From: an uncultured Macromonas sp.
Lineage (GTDB): Bacteria > Pseudomonadota > Gammaproteobacteria > Burkholderiales > Burkholderiaceae
Assembly: GCA_946481585.1 (NCBI GenBank)
Contig: CAMLOF010000054.1
Location: 1 to 13,297, forward strand
Direction of reading: 5' to 3'
Length of the DNA stretch: 13,297 nt
Made by a program: the position numbers and the translations under genes. Shown in pieces: positions 6,741-13,297 of this stretch. The number at the start of each line of letters is the position of its first letter. The stretch's first letter is position 1. A model generated the notes under the pieces. That model was not told where the DNA came from, ran no database searches, and worked only from the letters and a program-made list of their open reading frames with translations.

Positions 6741-7097
6741 CTAGCGCTTGGGCAACCAGCCCGGCATCTCGGTCGCGCGTATCAGCCGCGTCTCCTGCGC
6801 CGTGATGAGGTGCCCCGAAGCCTGCATGTAGGCCGGGAAGTCCGGGTGCGTGTCGCGCGCACGGCAGCGGCGCTCATAGTCGGCCAGGTCGTCGTAGCCC
6901 CACATGTGCACGAACTGGTTCTGCGGCCCCACCAGGCTGGTGTAAAAGCCCACGGGGTGCTCCAGCGTCTGCATCAGCACCGGCATGGCCAGGCGGTTGA
7001 ACACCTCCAGGAACTCCGGCATCTTGCGCAAAGCAATCGTGTACACGCGGTGGTCGATCAGCGGCTTGTTCAGCCAGGGCTGCACCAGGGCGTTCAT
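6741..7097 (-). CDS. NIPSNAP family protein
   Basis: This is a small 118-residue protein of the NIPSNAP family, with the dimeric alpha/beta-barrel (ferredoxin-like) fold. Recognisable parts are DHRVYTIALRKMPEFLEVF at the start, the VGFYTSLVGPQNQFVHMWGY core (49-68) and ADYERRCRARDTHPDFPAYM. The W-G-Y motif before a run of charged residues is characteristic. Bacterial members are often encoded inside catabolic operons, and their biochemical role is poorly defined. The ATG overlaps the stop of the FAD dehydrogenase gene by four bases, which implies coupled translation and a shared task, possibly handling or isomerising the product of that enzyme. That functional link is inference. Confidence 0.9.
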   Translation of the reverse strand: MNALVQPWLNKPLIDHRVYTIALRKMPEFLEVFNRLAMPVLMQTLEHPVGFYTSLVGPQNQFVHMWGYDDLADYERRCRARDTHPDFPAYMQASGHLITAQETRLIRATEMPGWLPKR

Positions 7098-8800
7098 GCC
7101 TTTGCTCCCGCCAGGTCGGCAATGTGGTTGGCCGTGACGTAGCCGAAGGTCATGTTCGGGCCGTGCGTGATACCAGCGCCCGGGTAGTTGCCCCCCATGA
7201 TGCTGGCGCGGTCGTTGCCCACCGCGTACAGGCCGGAAATCACCGAGCCGTCGCGCTTCTTCACCTCGCCCACCACGCTGGTCTGTATGCCATCGAAGGT
7301 GCCCAGGTCGCCCATGATCACCTTGACCGCGTAGAACGGCCCGTTCTGCACCGGCGCCACACAGGGGTTGGGGCGGTTGTCGGGGTCGGCCAGGTAGCGG
7401 TTGAAGCTGGTGCGCCCGCGGCCAAAGGCCGGGTCTTCGCCCTTGACGGCATGCACGTTGTATTCACGCACGGCCTCTTCCAGGCCTGCCGCGTCAATGC
7501 CCGTTGCCCGCGCCAAGTCGGCCAGCGTCTTGCCTTCAAACAGGTAACCGTTCTTGATGAAGCGGCCAATCGGCATGGGCGCAGGCTTCACGTAACCCAG
7601 CCCGTACTTCGACAGCGTCGTCTTGTCGCACACCAGCCACATCGCCGTTTCCTTCTGGCCACGGCAGGCCTCGATCATGGCTGCGCCCACGTCGTGGTAC
7701 GAATTGGACTCGTTGGTGAAGCGCTTGCCGTTGCGCAGCACGCCAATGACGCCAGGCTTGTAGCGGTCCAGCAGGTGCGGGAACACGCCCACCTCGCCGT
7801 CCGGGAACACCACGCGCGACACCGGCATCCAGGCCGACGTGTCCTTGAAGCGGATGTCCACCACACCCCCTGCGGCCTCGGCCATGGCCACGCCGTCGCC
7901 CGTGTTGCTCACGGGTGTGGGCGACAGGTGCTCGCCCCCGCTGCGCAGGTGCGGGTAGGCCTGCGCAATGCGCTTCACGTCGTGCGGAAAACCGCCACAG
8001 GCCAGCACCACACCATGCCGGGCAGTGATGCGGCGCTCGCCGCCTTCACCCGCCACCTGCACACCCACGGCCTTGTCTCCTTCCATCAGGATCTGCTTGG
8101 CCGGCGTGCTGGTGAGAATGGGAATGCCCAGGTCCAGCGCCGACTTGGCCAGCCGCGCGGCCAGAGCGTTGCCGCTGGTCACGTTGATGGCGCGCCGGTA
8201 CAGCACCAGTTCCTTGATGTGGTTGGCCAGACGCTTGGCCACGTACACGAAGGAGGTGAGCGACTTGGTCGCCCGGAAGAAGTGCTTGAGGTCCGCGTTG
8301 GATGAGTTGAACATCATCCCGATGAAGGTGATGGTGCGCAACGGCAGCTTCAGGCGCGGCATGTCCTTGCCCAGCCCGCGAATGTCGTAGGGCTCTGCCA
8401 GGATGGAACGGCCGATGTCCACGCCGCCCGGCACGTCGGGGTGGTAGTCCGGGTACAGCGTGGGAATGAATTTCATCGCCGTCTCACGCTCGAAGAACTC
8501 GACCATCCTGGGGCCGTTCTCCACAAAGGCCTGCACGGCGGCCTCGTCAAAGTAGCTGCCCGTTTCCTGCATCATGTAGGTGCGCACGGCCTCCACCGTG
8601 TCGGCCGCGTTCTGCTTGCGGCCATGGTGGTTCAGGGGAATCCACAGCACACCGCCCGACAACGCCGTTGTGCCGCCAAACACCGGCTCCTTCTCCAGCA
8701 CCACCACGTCCAGCCCGCGCTTTTTCGCGGTGATGGCGCACGACAGGCCCGCTGCGCCGGAGCCCACCACAATCAGGTCACATTCAAAGTTCTGGTTCAT
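7094..8800 (-). CDS. FAD-dependent dehydrogenase, 3-ketosteroid delta-1-dehydrogenase-like
   Basis: This is a 568-residue flavoprotein of the FAD_binding_2 (fumarate reductase/KstD) superfamily. The dinucleotide motif GSGAAGLS (13-20) is followed by Glu36 for the FAD ribose and FGGTTALSGGVLWIP (41-55), a KstD-like stretch. A second FAD segment lies near 263-271 (GVVLACGGF), and the end has GGNYPGAGITHGPNMTFGY (536-554). Tyr119, Tyr368, Tyr539 and Gly543 sit where the four catalytic-site residues of Rhodococcus 3-ketosteroid delta-1-dehydrogenase lie (Y119, Y318, Y487, G491 as I recall them). This suggests 1,2-desaturation next to a ring ketone. Related enzymes act on steroids, cyclohexanone and oxocyclohexanecarboxylates, so the substrate is open. 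The ATG at 8800 follows AAGGAG with a short gap. It is 18 bases downstream of an SDR gene and overlaps the NIPSNAP gene. No signal peptide is visible. Confidence 0.93.
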   Translation of the reverse strand: MNQNFECDLIVVGSGAAGLSCAITAKKRGLDVVVLEKEPVFGGTTALSGGVLWIPLNHHGRKQNAADTVEAVRTYMMQETGSYFDEAAVQAFVENGPRMVEFFERETAMKFIPTLYPDYHPDVPGGVDIGRSILAEPYDIRGLGKDMPRLKLPLRTITFIGMMFNSSNADLKHFFRATKSLTSFVYVAKRLANHIKELVLYRRAINVTSGNALAARLAKSALDLGIPILTSTPAKQILMEGDKAVGVQVAGEGGERRITARHGVVLACGGFPHDVKRIAQAYPHLRSGGEHLSPTPVSNTGDGVAMAEAAGGVVDIRFKDTSAWMPVSRVVFPDGEVGVFPHLLDRYKPGVIGVLRNGKRFTNESNSYHDVGAAMIEACRGQKETAMWLVCDKTTLSKYGLGYVKPAPMPIGRFIKNGYLFEGKTLADLARATGIDAAGLEEAVREYNVHAVKGEDPAFGRGRTSFNRYLADPDNRPNPCVAPVQNGPFYAVKVIMGDLGTFDGIQTSVVGEVKKRDGSVISGLYAVGNDRASIMGGNYPGAGITHGPNMTFGYVTANHIADLAGAKA

Positions 8801-8818
8801 GTTCGTCTCCTTCGTTGT

Positions 8819-9631
8819 TCAGGCGGTGCGGTTGTAGCCAGGGCGCGGCACCATGTCCATCAGCATGTTGGCCATGCCGCCGTCCACCAGCAGTTCCGCA
8901 CCGTTCACGTAGCCCGAACGCGGGCTGGCCAGGAACAGGGCCACGTTGGCAATGTCCTGCGGCTCGCCAATGCGTCGGCTGGCCGTCACGGCGGCGCGTT
9001 TCGCTTCAAAACCCGGCTCTTCATAAAACTTGGCCGACAAGGCGGTGCGGATCATCCCTGGGCAGATGGCATTGCTGCGCACGCCCTGCGGCCCCCACTC
9101 CACAGCCAGCTGGCGCGACAAGGCCAACACCCCAGCCTTGCTCGCGCTGTAGGCACCGCTGCCGCTTTGCGGGAACAGGCCCGAAATGGATGCCACGTTG
9201 ACGATGCTGCCCATGCCCGCCGCGCGCATCGGCTCGCCAAAGGCGCGGGCGCACAGCAGGTAACCGGTCAGGTTGATGGACAACACCAGGTTCCAGTCGT
9301 CCAGGTTGACATCGCCCAGGTTGCCGGGCCGCAGCAGGCCCGCGTTGTTGATGAGTGCATGGCAAGTGCCCAGTTCGGCCTGCACTTTTCGGGCGGCGGC
9401 CTGCACGCTGTCGGGCTGCGCAATGTCACACGCCACGGCCAGGGCTTGCGCGCCCATGCCGCGCAGGGCCGCCGCGTGGCGCTCCGCACCCTCGGCATCG
9501 CGGTCCAGCAGAGCCACTCGCGCGCCCGCTTCGGCCAGGCCGCTGGCCACGGCAGCGCCAATACCACTGGCCGCGCCAGTCACCACACACACCTTGCCCG
9601 CCAGGCCCAACCAATCTTCCACGTTCGACAC
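8819..9631 (-). CDS. SDR family oxidoreductase, GTG start
   Basis: This is a classical SDR of 270 residues with all canonical motifs: TGAASGIG (18-25), Asp43 for NAD(H), NNAG (95-98), Asn120, Ser148, Tyr161 and Lys165 (YSASK), then the PG motif (191-192). The GTG at 9631 is chosen because AGGAGACGAAC stands directly before it. The same ten-base context precedes the ATG of the next gene, the FAD dehydrogenase. An open frame continues upstream to 9724 but crosses the divergent promoter region and encodes nothing SDR-like. It is the first gene of the minus-strand series, divergent from the AraC-type regulator. It likely oxidises a hydroxyl to the ketone that the FAD enzyme then desaturates; that order is inferred from gene adjacency. 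Confidence 0.92.
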   Translation of the reverse strand: MSNVEDWLGLAGKVCVVTGAASGIGAAVASGLAEAGARVALLDRDAEGAERHAAALRGMGAQALAVACDIAQPDSVQAAARKVQAELGTCHALINNAGLLRPGNLGDVNLDDWNLVLSINLTGYLLCARAFGEPMRAAGMGSIVNVASISGLFPQSGSGAYSASKAGVLALSRQLAVEWGPQGVRSNAICPGMIRTALSAKFYEEPGFEAKRAAVTASRRIGEPQDIANVALFLASPRSGYVNGAELLVDGGMANMLMDMVPRPGYNRTA

Positions 9632-9637
9632 GTTCGT

Positions 9638-9642
9638 CTCCT
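9638..9642 (-). promoter_or_regulatory. Ribosome binding site that fixes the GTG start of the SDR gene
   Basis: The minus strand reads AGGAG then ACGAAC then GTG. The identical AGGAGACGAAC string precedes the ATG of the FAD dehydrogenase gene (8811-8801). The match supports the GTG over upstream in-frame starts and suggests similar translation rates for the two neighbouring enzymes. Confidence 0.7.
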
Positions 9643-9687
9643 GCACAAATATGAGACGGATTGTTGGTTCCGCGCGCCGGGCTGTTT

Positions 9688-9716
9688 TTGACGAATTGCG
9701 CCAAGAGCAGGACAAT
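9688..9716 (+). promoter_or_regulatory. Sigma-70-type promoter of the AraC-family regulator
   Basis: TTGACG (9688-9693, five of six matches) and GACAAT (9711-9716, four of six) are separated by exactly 17 bases. Transcription would start near 9723, leaving a leader of about 16 bases with TGGAG before the ATG at 9739. It lies in the 107-base gap between the divergent SDR and regulator genes. The opposite promoter for the SDR series is not obvious, which suggests it depends on an activator. Confidence 0.5.
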
Positions 9717-9720
9717 TCGT
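9691..9720. promoter_or_regulatory. 8-base inverted repeat, candidate operator in the divergent promoter
   Basis: ACGAATTG (9691-9698) and CAATTCGT (9713-9720) form a perfect inverted repeat with a 14-base spacer; the half-sites are 22 bases apart centre to centre, about two helical turns. The repeat overlaps both boxes of the regulator's promoter. A protein bound here could repress its own gene while activating the divergent SDR gene. The encoded AraC-type regulator is the natural candidate, though proteins of that family more often bind direct repeats. Confidence 0.45.
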
Positions 9721-9738
9721 GCACACTGGAGCCTGCAT

Positions 9739-10704
9739 ATGGCGTATCCCCGGGTCATCCCCAACTACGATCTGTACGGCGACCAGGCGTCCCCGGCATG
9801 GTCCAACTCGTTCAATTTCGAGTGGATTCCACAGCGCTCTGCTCCCTACCAGTGGTTCATCCAGCCCCACCGGCACGACGCCTTCCTGCAGTTGCTCTAC
9901 CTCACGCGCGGACAGGTGCAGGTGCAGATCGACGAGCTACACGTCGAAGCCCACGCTCCCTGCCTGCTGGTCATTCCGGCGGGCCACGTGCACGGCTTCC
10001 GCTTCTCGCAGGACATTGACGGGCCCGTGGTCACCGCCACGCAGAAGACCCTTGAGTCGCTGGCCGCCGCCACCATGCCCGAGCTGCTGCACACCATACG
10101 CAAGCCCCGAGTACTGCCCTTGCAAGACGACATGCGCTACGTCAACCGGCTCATGCCCCTGTTCCTGGCGCTGGAGCAGGAGTCGCGCAGCCACGCCCCG
10201 GGGCAACTGGCCGCAGGCATGTCCTTGCTGCTGGCCTTGATGATCCAGGTCTGCCGCATCAGCGGCCTGGAAGGTGACGGACAGGCGCCCGCCAGCATGG
10301 GGGTGTCATCGCGCAAGGCGCGCCAGATCGAAAAATTCCGCGCCCTGGTGGACAGGGACTTCCGCAAACAGCACTCGGTGCAGGCCTATGCGCAAGAGGT
10401 GGGCGTGACCGCAGGGCAGCTTTCGCGCCTGTGCCGCGAGGTGCTGGGCATGTCGGGGTTGGACGTCATCAACGCGCGCATCCTGCACGAAGCGCAGCGC
10501 GAACTCGTTTACACCAGCCTGCCCGTCAAACAGCTCGCCGCCGAACTGGGCTTTGACGACGACGCCTACTTCAGCCGCTTCTTCCGCAAGCACACTGGCG
10601 TCAGCCCCAAGGTGTTTCGCGCCAATGCGCTGCGTGAGATGCGAGCAGACACGCCACCCGGCGACCCCACCCGGCTGACCGCCCCCGAGGGCGGCGTGCT
10701 CTGA
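9739..10704 (+). CDS. AraC family transcriptional regulator (PobR/XylS-like layout)
   Basis: This is a 321-residue regulator with an N-terminal cupin-like sensing domain: PHRHDAFLQLLYLTRGQVQV at 43-62 and APCLLVIPAGHVHGF at 73-87. The C-terminal AraC DNA-binding domain (about 200-300) has two helix-turn-helix motifs, the first around SVQAYAQEVGVTAGQLSRLC and the second around VKQLAAELGFDDDAYFSRFF with the GVSPKVFR ending. This order resembles the AraC-type PobR regulators of aromatic catabolism. The ATG at 9739 follows TGGAG at good distance; the open frame reaches back to 9661, but that part overlaps the promoter. It is divergent from the SDR-FAD-NIPSNAP series and probably controls it. The gene ends 11 bases from the convergent moaC end. 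Confidence 0.92.
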   Translation: MAYPRVIPNYDLYGDQASPAWSNSFNFEWIPQRSAPYQWFIQPHRHDAFLQLLYLTRGQVQVQIDELHVEAHAPCLLVIPAGHVHGFRFSQDIDGPVVTATQKTLESLAAATMPELLHTIRKPRVLPLQDDMRYVNRLMPLFLALEQESRSHAPGQLAAGMSLLLALMIQVCRISGLEGDGQAPASMGVSSRKARQIEKFRALVDRDFRKQHSVQAYAQEVGVTAGQLSRLCREVLGMSGLDVINARILHEAQRELVYTSLPVKQLAAELGFDDDAYFSRFFRKHTGVSPKVFRANALREMRADTPPGDPTRLTAPEGGVL

Positions 10705-10719
10705 GCCTTCGACGCTCAG
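10701..10719. other. Stem-loop spanning two convergent stop codons
   Basis: CTGAGC and GCTCAG form a perfect 6-base inverted repeat with a 7-base loop. The TGA of the AraC gene lies in one arm and the TGA of moaC in the other, on opposite strands. No T-tract follows on either strand, so it is not a classical intrinsic terminator. It may still act as a weak bidirectional 3' end. Confidence 0.35.
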
Positions 10720-11201
10720 GCCTCTGCCACGAAGCTGCCCGACTTGCCCCCGTGCTTCTCCAGCAGCTTCACGTCGGAAATCACCATGCCCCGGTCCGCC
10801 GCCTTGCACATGTCGTAGATGGTCAGCAGCGCCACCTGCACGGCAGTCAATGCCTCCATCTCCACGCCAGTGGGGCCCACCGTTTCGGCGGTTGCGCGGC
10901 ACAGCACGGCGCTATCAGCCTCTTGCACGTCAAACTCCACCGCCACGCGCGTCAACGCGATGGGGTGACACAGGGGGATCAGGTCGGCCGTGCGCTTGGC
11001 CCCCATGATGCCTGCCAGCCGCGCCACGCCCAGCACGTCACCCTTCTTGGCCGTGCCCGCCGTGATCAGCGCCAGCGTGGCGGGCTGCATGGCAATGCGC
11101 CCCTGCGCCACCGCCACGCGGCGGGTGGCTGCTTTGGCGCCCACGTCCACCATGTGGGCCTGGCCCTGAGCGTCAAAATGGGTGAGGGGAGAGGCAGTCA
11201 T
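10716..11201 (-). CDS. moaC: Cyclic pyranopterin monophosphate synthase MoaC
   Basis: MoaC converts the GTP-derived 3',8-cyclo-7,8-dihydro-GTP made by MoaA into cyclic pyranopterin monophosphate, the second step of molybdenum cofactor synthesis, as a cytosolic hexamer. The 161 residues have the normal length. All signature elements are present: HMVDV (16-20), GIMGAKRT (64-71), LCHPI (77-81), [10 protein letters not shown] (112-121), and DMCKA (130-134) with the catalytic Asp130 and Lys133, then KSG near the end. The ATG at 11201 follows AGGAAG. No other moa or moe gene is within view; moaC is often a solitary gene in these bacteria. It is divergent from the M48 protease gene (59 bases) and convergent with the AraC regulator. 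Confidence 0.97.
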   Translation of the reverse strand: MTASPLTHFDAQGQAHMVDVGAKAATRRVAVAQGRIAMQPATLALITAGTAKKGDVLGVARLAGIMGAKRTADLIPLCHPIALTRVAVEFDVQEADSAVLCRATAETVGPTGVEMEALTAVQVALLTIYDMCKAADRGMVISDVKLLEKHGGKSGSFVAEA

Positions 11202-11260
11202 CGGTCGGCTTCCTGTGGGCTGTTCATGGAATCTTTACGGGAAGCGGGCATCATACGGGG

Positions 11261-12844
11261 ATGCGAGCACCCTTTCTGTCACGTGGCCTGCCCTGGTTGC
11301 TGGCCGCCCCGCTGCTGATCACCCCTCTAGCCCTGTCACAGGCCCAGGTTCCGCCCTCGGCCCAGCGAAGCCTGCCCTCGCTCGGCGACGGCGGCGAGAT
11401 GACGCTGAGCGAAGAGCGCCGCCTGGGCGACCGCATTGCCCGGGCCATCTACCGCGACCCCGACTACCTCGATGACCCGGCCCTGACAGCCTACCTGCAG
11501 GCCATCTGGCAGCCCCTGCTGGCCAGCGCCCGAGCCCGCGGCGACGTGCCCCCCGACCTGGCCGAGCGCTTCGCCTGGGAAGTCATGCTCGCACGCGACC
11601 GCACCGTCAACGCCTTTGCCTTGCCGGGCGGCTACCTGGGCGTGCACCTGGGCCTCATCGGTACCGTCACCTCGGCAGACGAACTGGCCTCGGTGCTTGC
11701 ACACGAACTCAGTCACGTCTCGCAGCGTCACATTGCGCGTCTCATCACCCGGCAAAGCCAGCAGGCCCCGTGGATGCTGGCCGCCATGATCCTGGGCGCC
11801 CTGGCCGCCAGCGCCTCCAAGAACACCGACATCGCCAGCGCCGCCATGGTGGGCGGGCAGGCGGTGGCACAACAGTCGCAACTCAACTTCTCGCGCGACA
11901 TGGAGCGCGAGGCCGACCGCGTGGGCTTTGGCGTCATGACCGAAGCGGGTTTCTCGGGCCAGGGCTTCGTCACCATGTTCGACAAGCTGCAACAGTCCTC
12001 GCGCCTCAACGACGACGGCGCCTTCCCCTACCTGCGCAGCCACCCGCTCACCACCGAGCGTATTGCCGACATGCGTGCCCGCGTACCGGACGGGCACGCT
12101 CACGATGCCGGCCCCCGTGTACCCGTATCGGCCAGTTACCACGCCATGATGGCGGCCCGCGCCCGCGTGCTGGCCGAATCTGCCGTGGACCGGCTGCAGG
12201 CGCTGGCACGCACCGGCCAGTCAGCCGCCCGCAGCCCGCTGCGCGACACCACCCGGCTGGGCCAGCGCTACGCAGGCGTGCTGGCCGCCACCCAGTTGCG
12301 CGACGCCCCTGCCGCGCTCGACATGCTGGCCAGCCTGCGCGCCACGCCGGTGGACGATGCCACATCCCGCGCCGCCATGGACTGGCTGACGCTGGAAGTG
12401 CTGGTTGCCCTCAAGGTAAACGACACACCGGGCGGCTTGAGCCTGACCGCCCTGCGCGAAAAAGCCCTGGCCAGCGACGACCGCGAAGGCCTGCTGCTGG
12501 GCGCGCGCGCCACCCTCGTGGACAACGCCGAAAGCCAACGCAACGCCGCACAGCGCCTGCGCACCTGGGTCACGCTCCACCCCAACGACGCGCTGGCGTG
12601 GCAGACCCTGTCATCGCTGCACAACGCCTTGCAGCAGCCTGTGCAAGCCGCCCGCGCCGACGCCGAGGCCCGCCTTGCGCGCCTGGACGCCCCCGGCGCA
12701 CTGGAACGCCTGCGCGCCGCCCAACAATGGGCCCGCAACAGCCGCGAGATCGACCACGTCGAACTCTCCATCCTGGACGCGCGGGTTCGCCACGTGGACA
12801 GCCTGGTGCGCGAACAACTGCGCGAGGAAAAACCCAACGGCTGA
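11261..12844 (+). CDS. Periplasmic M48 family zinc metalloprotease, BepA/YfgC-like
   Basis: This is a 527-residue exported protease. Residues 1-29 form a Sec-type signal peptide (basic start, hydrophobic core, cleavage near SQAQ). The M48 domain follows with HELSH (148-152), where Glu149 is catalytic and His148/His152 bind zinc, and the third ligand Glu217 in EREADR. His261 in SHPLTTER lies where BepA has its zinc-switch histidine. The GG-Y-V-H-L-G-L stretch (123-132) before the active site is typical. The C-terminal half (about 300-527) is Ala/Leu/Arg-rich helical and fits TPR-like repeats, again as in BepA, which helps or degrades outer-membrane proteins during LptD and BAM assembly. The ATG at 11261 has only a weak upstream site (ACGGGG). 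It is followed 48 bases later by the DUF3717/DUF1289 gene. Confidence 0.95.
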   Translation: MRAPFLSRGLPWLLAAPLLITPLALSQAQVPPSAQRSLPSLGDGGEMTLSEERRLGDRIARAIYRDPDYLDDPALTAYLQAIWQPLLASARARGDVPPDLAERFAWEVMLARDRTVNAFALPGGYLGVHLGLIGTVTSADELASVLAHELSHVSQRHIARLITRQSQQAPWMLAAMILGALAASASKNTDIASAAMVGGQAVAQQSQLNFSRDMEREADRVGFGVMTEAGFSGQGFVTMFDKLQQSSRLNDDGAFPYLRSHPLTTERIADMRARVPDGHAHDAGPRVPVSASYHAMMAARARVLAESAVDRLQALARTGQSAARSPLRDTTRLGQRYAGVLAATQLRDAPAALDMLASLRATPVDDATSRAAMDWLTLEVLVALKVNDTPGGLSLTALREKALASDDREGLLLGARATLVDNAESQRNAAQRLRTWVTLHPNDALAWQTLSSLHNALQQPVQAARADAEARLARLDAPGALERLRAAQQWARNSREIDHVELSILDARVRHVDSLVREQLREEKPNG

Positions 12845-12892
12845 TGCCCCCGTTGCCGGTCCGCTATCATCGCGCCCCCAAGGCGAAAGAGC

Positions 12893-13297
12893 ATGGCAGG
12901 CATTCACATCACCGACATCGAAGCAGCAATCAACTTCTGGCGCGAGCGCAAGCCCTCGCCAGATGGCATATCGCTCGCCCCTGAGATCCGCGCGCTGGCC
13001 GAGGTCTACGCCCTGCTCGTCTACGCCCGCGAGGAACACGCCGACGAGGACACCATGCCCCGTGCGGCCTACGATGCCTGGAAAGCGTGGTACGACACCA
13101 CGCCCGACACCCCCTGCATCGCCATCTGTTCCACCAGCCAGGGCGACGAACTCTGCAAGGGTTGCGGCCGCACCTTTGAAGAAGTGCAACTCTGGCCGGA
13201 GATGACCCCGGGCGAAAAACGCGCCACCTGGCGGCGCATCACCATTGAAAGCAGCGCCTGGCGCTTCAACACCTACGCCGAGCGCGCGGTGGAGAGC
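12893..13297 (+). CDS. DUF3717-DUF1289 protein, truncated by the window end
   Basis: An open frame of 135 codons runs from the ATG at 12893 to the last base with no stop, so the C-terminus is missing. Residues 5-20 (HITDIEAAINFWRERK) match my memory of the DUF3717 opening. Residues 75-115 have the DUF1289 pattern: PCIAIC, then CKGCGRT, then WPEMTPGEKRATWRRI. Cys75, Cys79, Cys88 and Cys91 form a C-x3-C-x8-C-x2-C set that could hold a metal or an iron-sulfur centre. The function is not known. The protein has no signal peptide and is probably cytosolic. It follows the protease gene on the same strand by 48 bases; an AAAGAG-type ribosome site precedes the ATG. Confidence 0.86.
   Translation, partial: MAGIHITDIEAAINFWRERKPSPDGISLAPEIRALAEVYALLVYAREEHADEDTMPRAAYDAWKAWYDTTPDTPCIAICSTSQGDELCKGCGRTFEEVQLWPEMTPGEKRATWRRITIESSAWRFNTYAERAVES

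Noticed and set aside
7124..9691. Two long plus-strand open frames (7124-8305 and 8441-9691) opposite the FAD dehydrogenase and SDR genes.
   Set aside because: No domain signatures, skewed composition, and the minus-strand genes carry complete catalytic motifs.
9661..9738. Upstream extension of the AraC regulator frame by 26 codons (TTG start).
   Set aside because: It covers the promoter and inverted repeat and has no ribosome site; the ATG at 9739 has TGGAG upstream.
12865..12870. TATCAT as a -10 box before the DUF3717 gene.
   Set aside because: No acceptable -35 at 16-18 bases, and the gene can be read through from the protease gene.
11770..12984. An overlapping plus-strand frame inside the M48 protease gene.
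   Set aside because: Arg/Pro/Gly-rich out-of-frame product; the protease frame has a signal peptide, HELSH and a normal end.
1..13297. Search for mobile elements, CRISPR arrays, tRNA or rRNA genes, and toxin-antitoxin or defence genes.
   Set aside because: No transposase or integrase motifs, terminal repeats, regularly spaced repeats, cloverleaf-like sequence or defence domains were seen.

Overview
The window looks like part of a high-GC betaproteobacterial chromosome, most likely Burkholderiales/Comamonadaceae (Acidovorax, Comamonas, Delftia or Variovorax type). That placement is inferred from strong G/C third-position use, a twin-arginine-type TRAP binding protein, several LysR/AraC regulators, an EtfB N-terminus of the usual beta-proteobacterial form, and a moaC / M48 protease / DUF3717-DUF1289 block. 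There is no rRNA, tRNA, transposase, integrase or CRISPR array. No stretch longer than about 110 bases lacks a gene.

The left three quarters (1-9631) is one long minus-strand series. In transcription order it reads: SDR dehydrogenase (8819-9631, GTG start), KstD-like FAD-dependent dehydrogenase (7094-8800), NIPSNAP protein (6741-7097), LysR regulator (5782-6729), a 109-base regulatory gap, NAD-dependent epimerase/dehydratase (4740-5672), second SDR (4000-4743), TRAP binding protein dctP (2830-3900), TRAP small permease dctQ (2214-2726), TRAP large permease dctM (899-2212), third SDR (106-837), and the first 18 codons of etfB (1-55). Spacing is tight, with several ATGA overlaps. A divergent AraC-type regulator (9739-10704, plus) sits at the head of the series.

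The right quarter is housekeeping in character: moaC (10716-11201, minus) converges on the AraC gene, and a periplasmic M48 metalloprotease of the BepA type (11261-12844, plus) is followed by a truncated DUF3717+DUF1289 protein (12893 to the window end).

Taken together, the accessory part reads as an uptake-and-oxidation cluster. The TRAP transporter would import an organic acid, the SDRs and the epimerase-fold enzyme would interconvert hydroxyl and keto groups, and the FAD enzyme would introduce a double bond next to a ketone. The FAD enzyme keeps the four residues known to be catalytic in 3-ketosteroid delta-1-dehydrogenase. The substrate cannot be read from sequence; a cyclic or alicyclic keto/hydroxy carboxylate (steroid-, terpenoid- or cyclohexane-carboxylate-like) is my inference. 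Two local regulators (AraC at the head, LysR in the middle) and an unusual density of stem-loops around dctP suggest layered control of expression.
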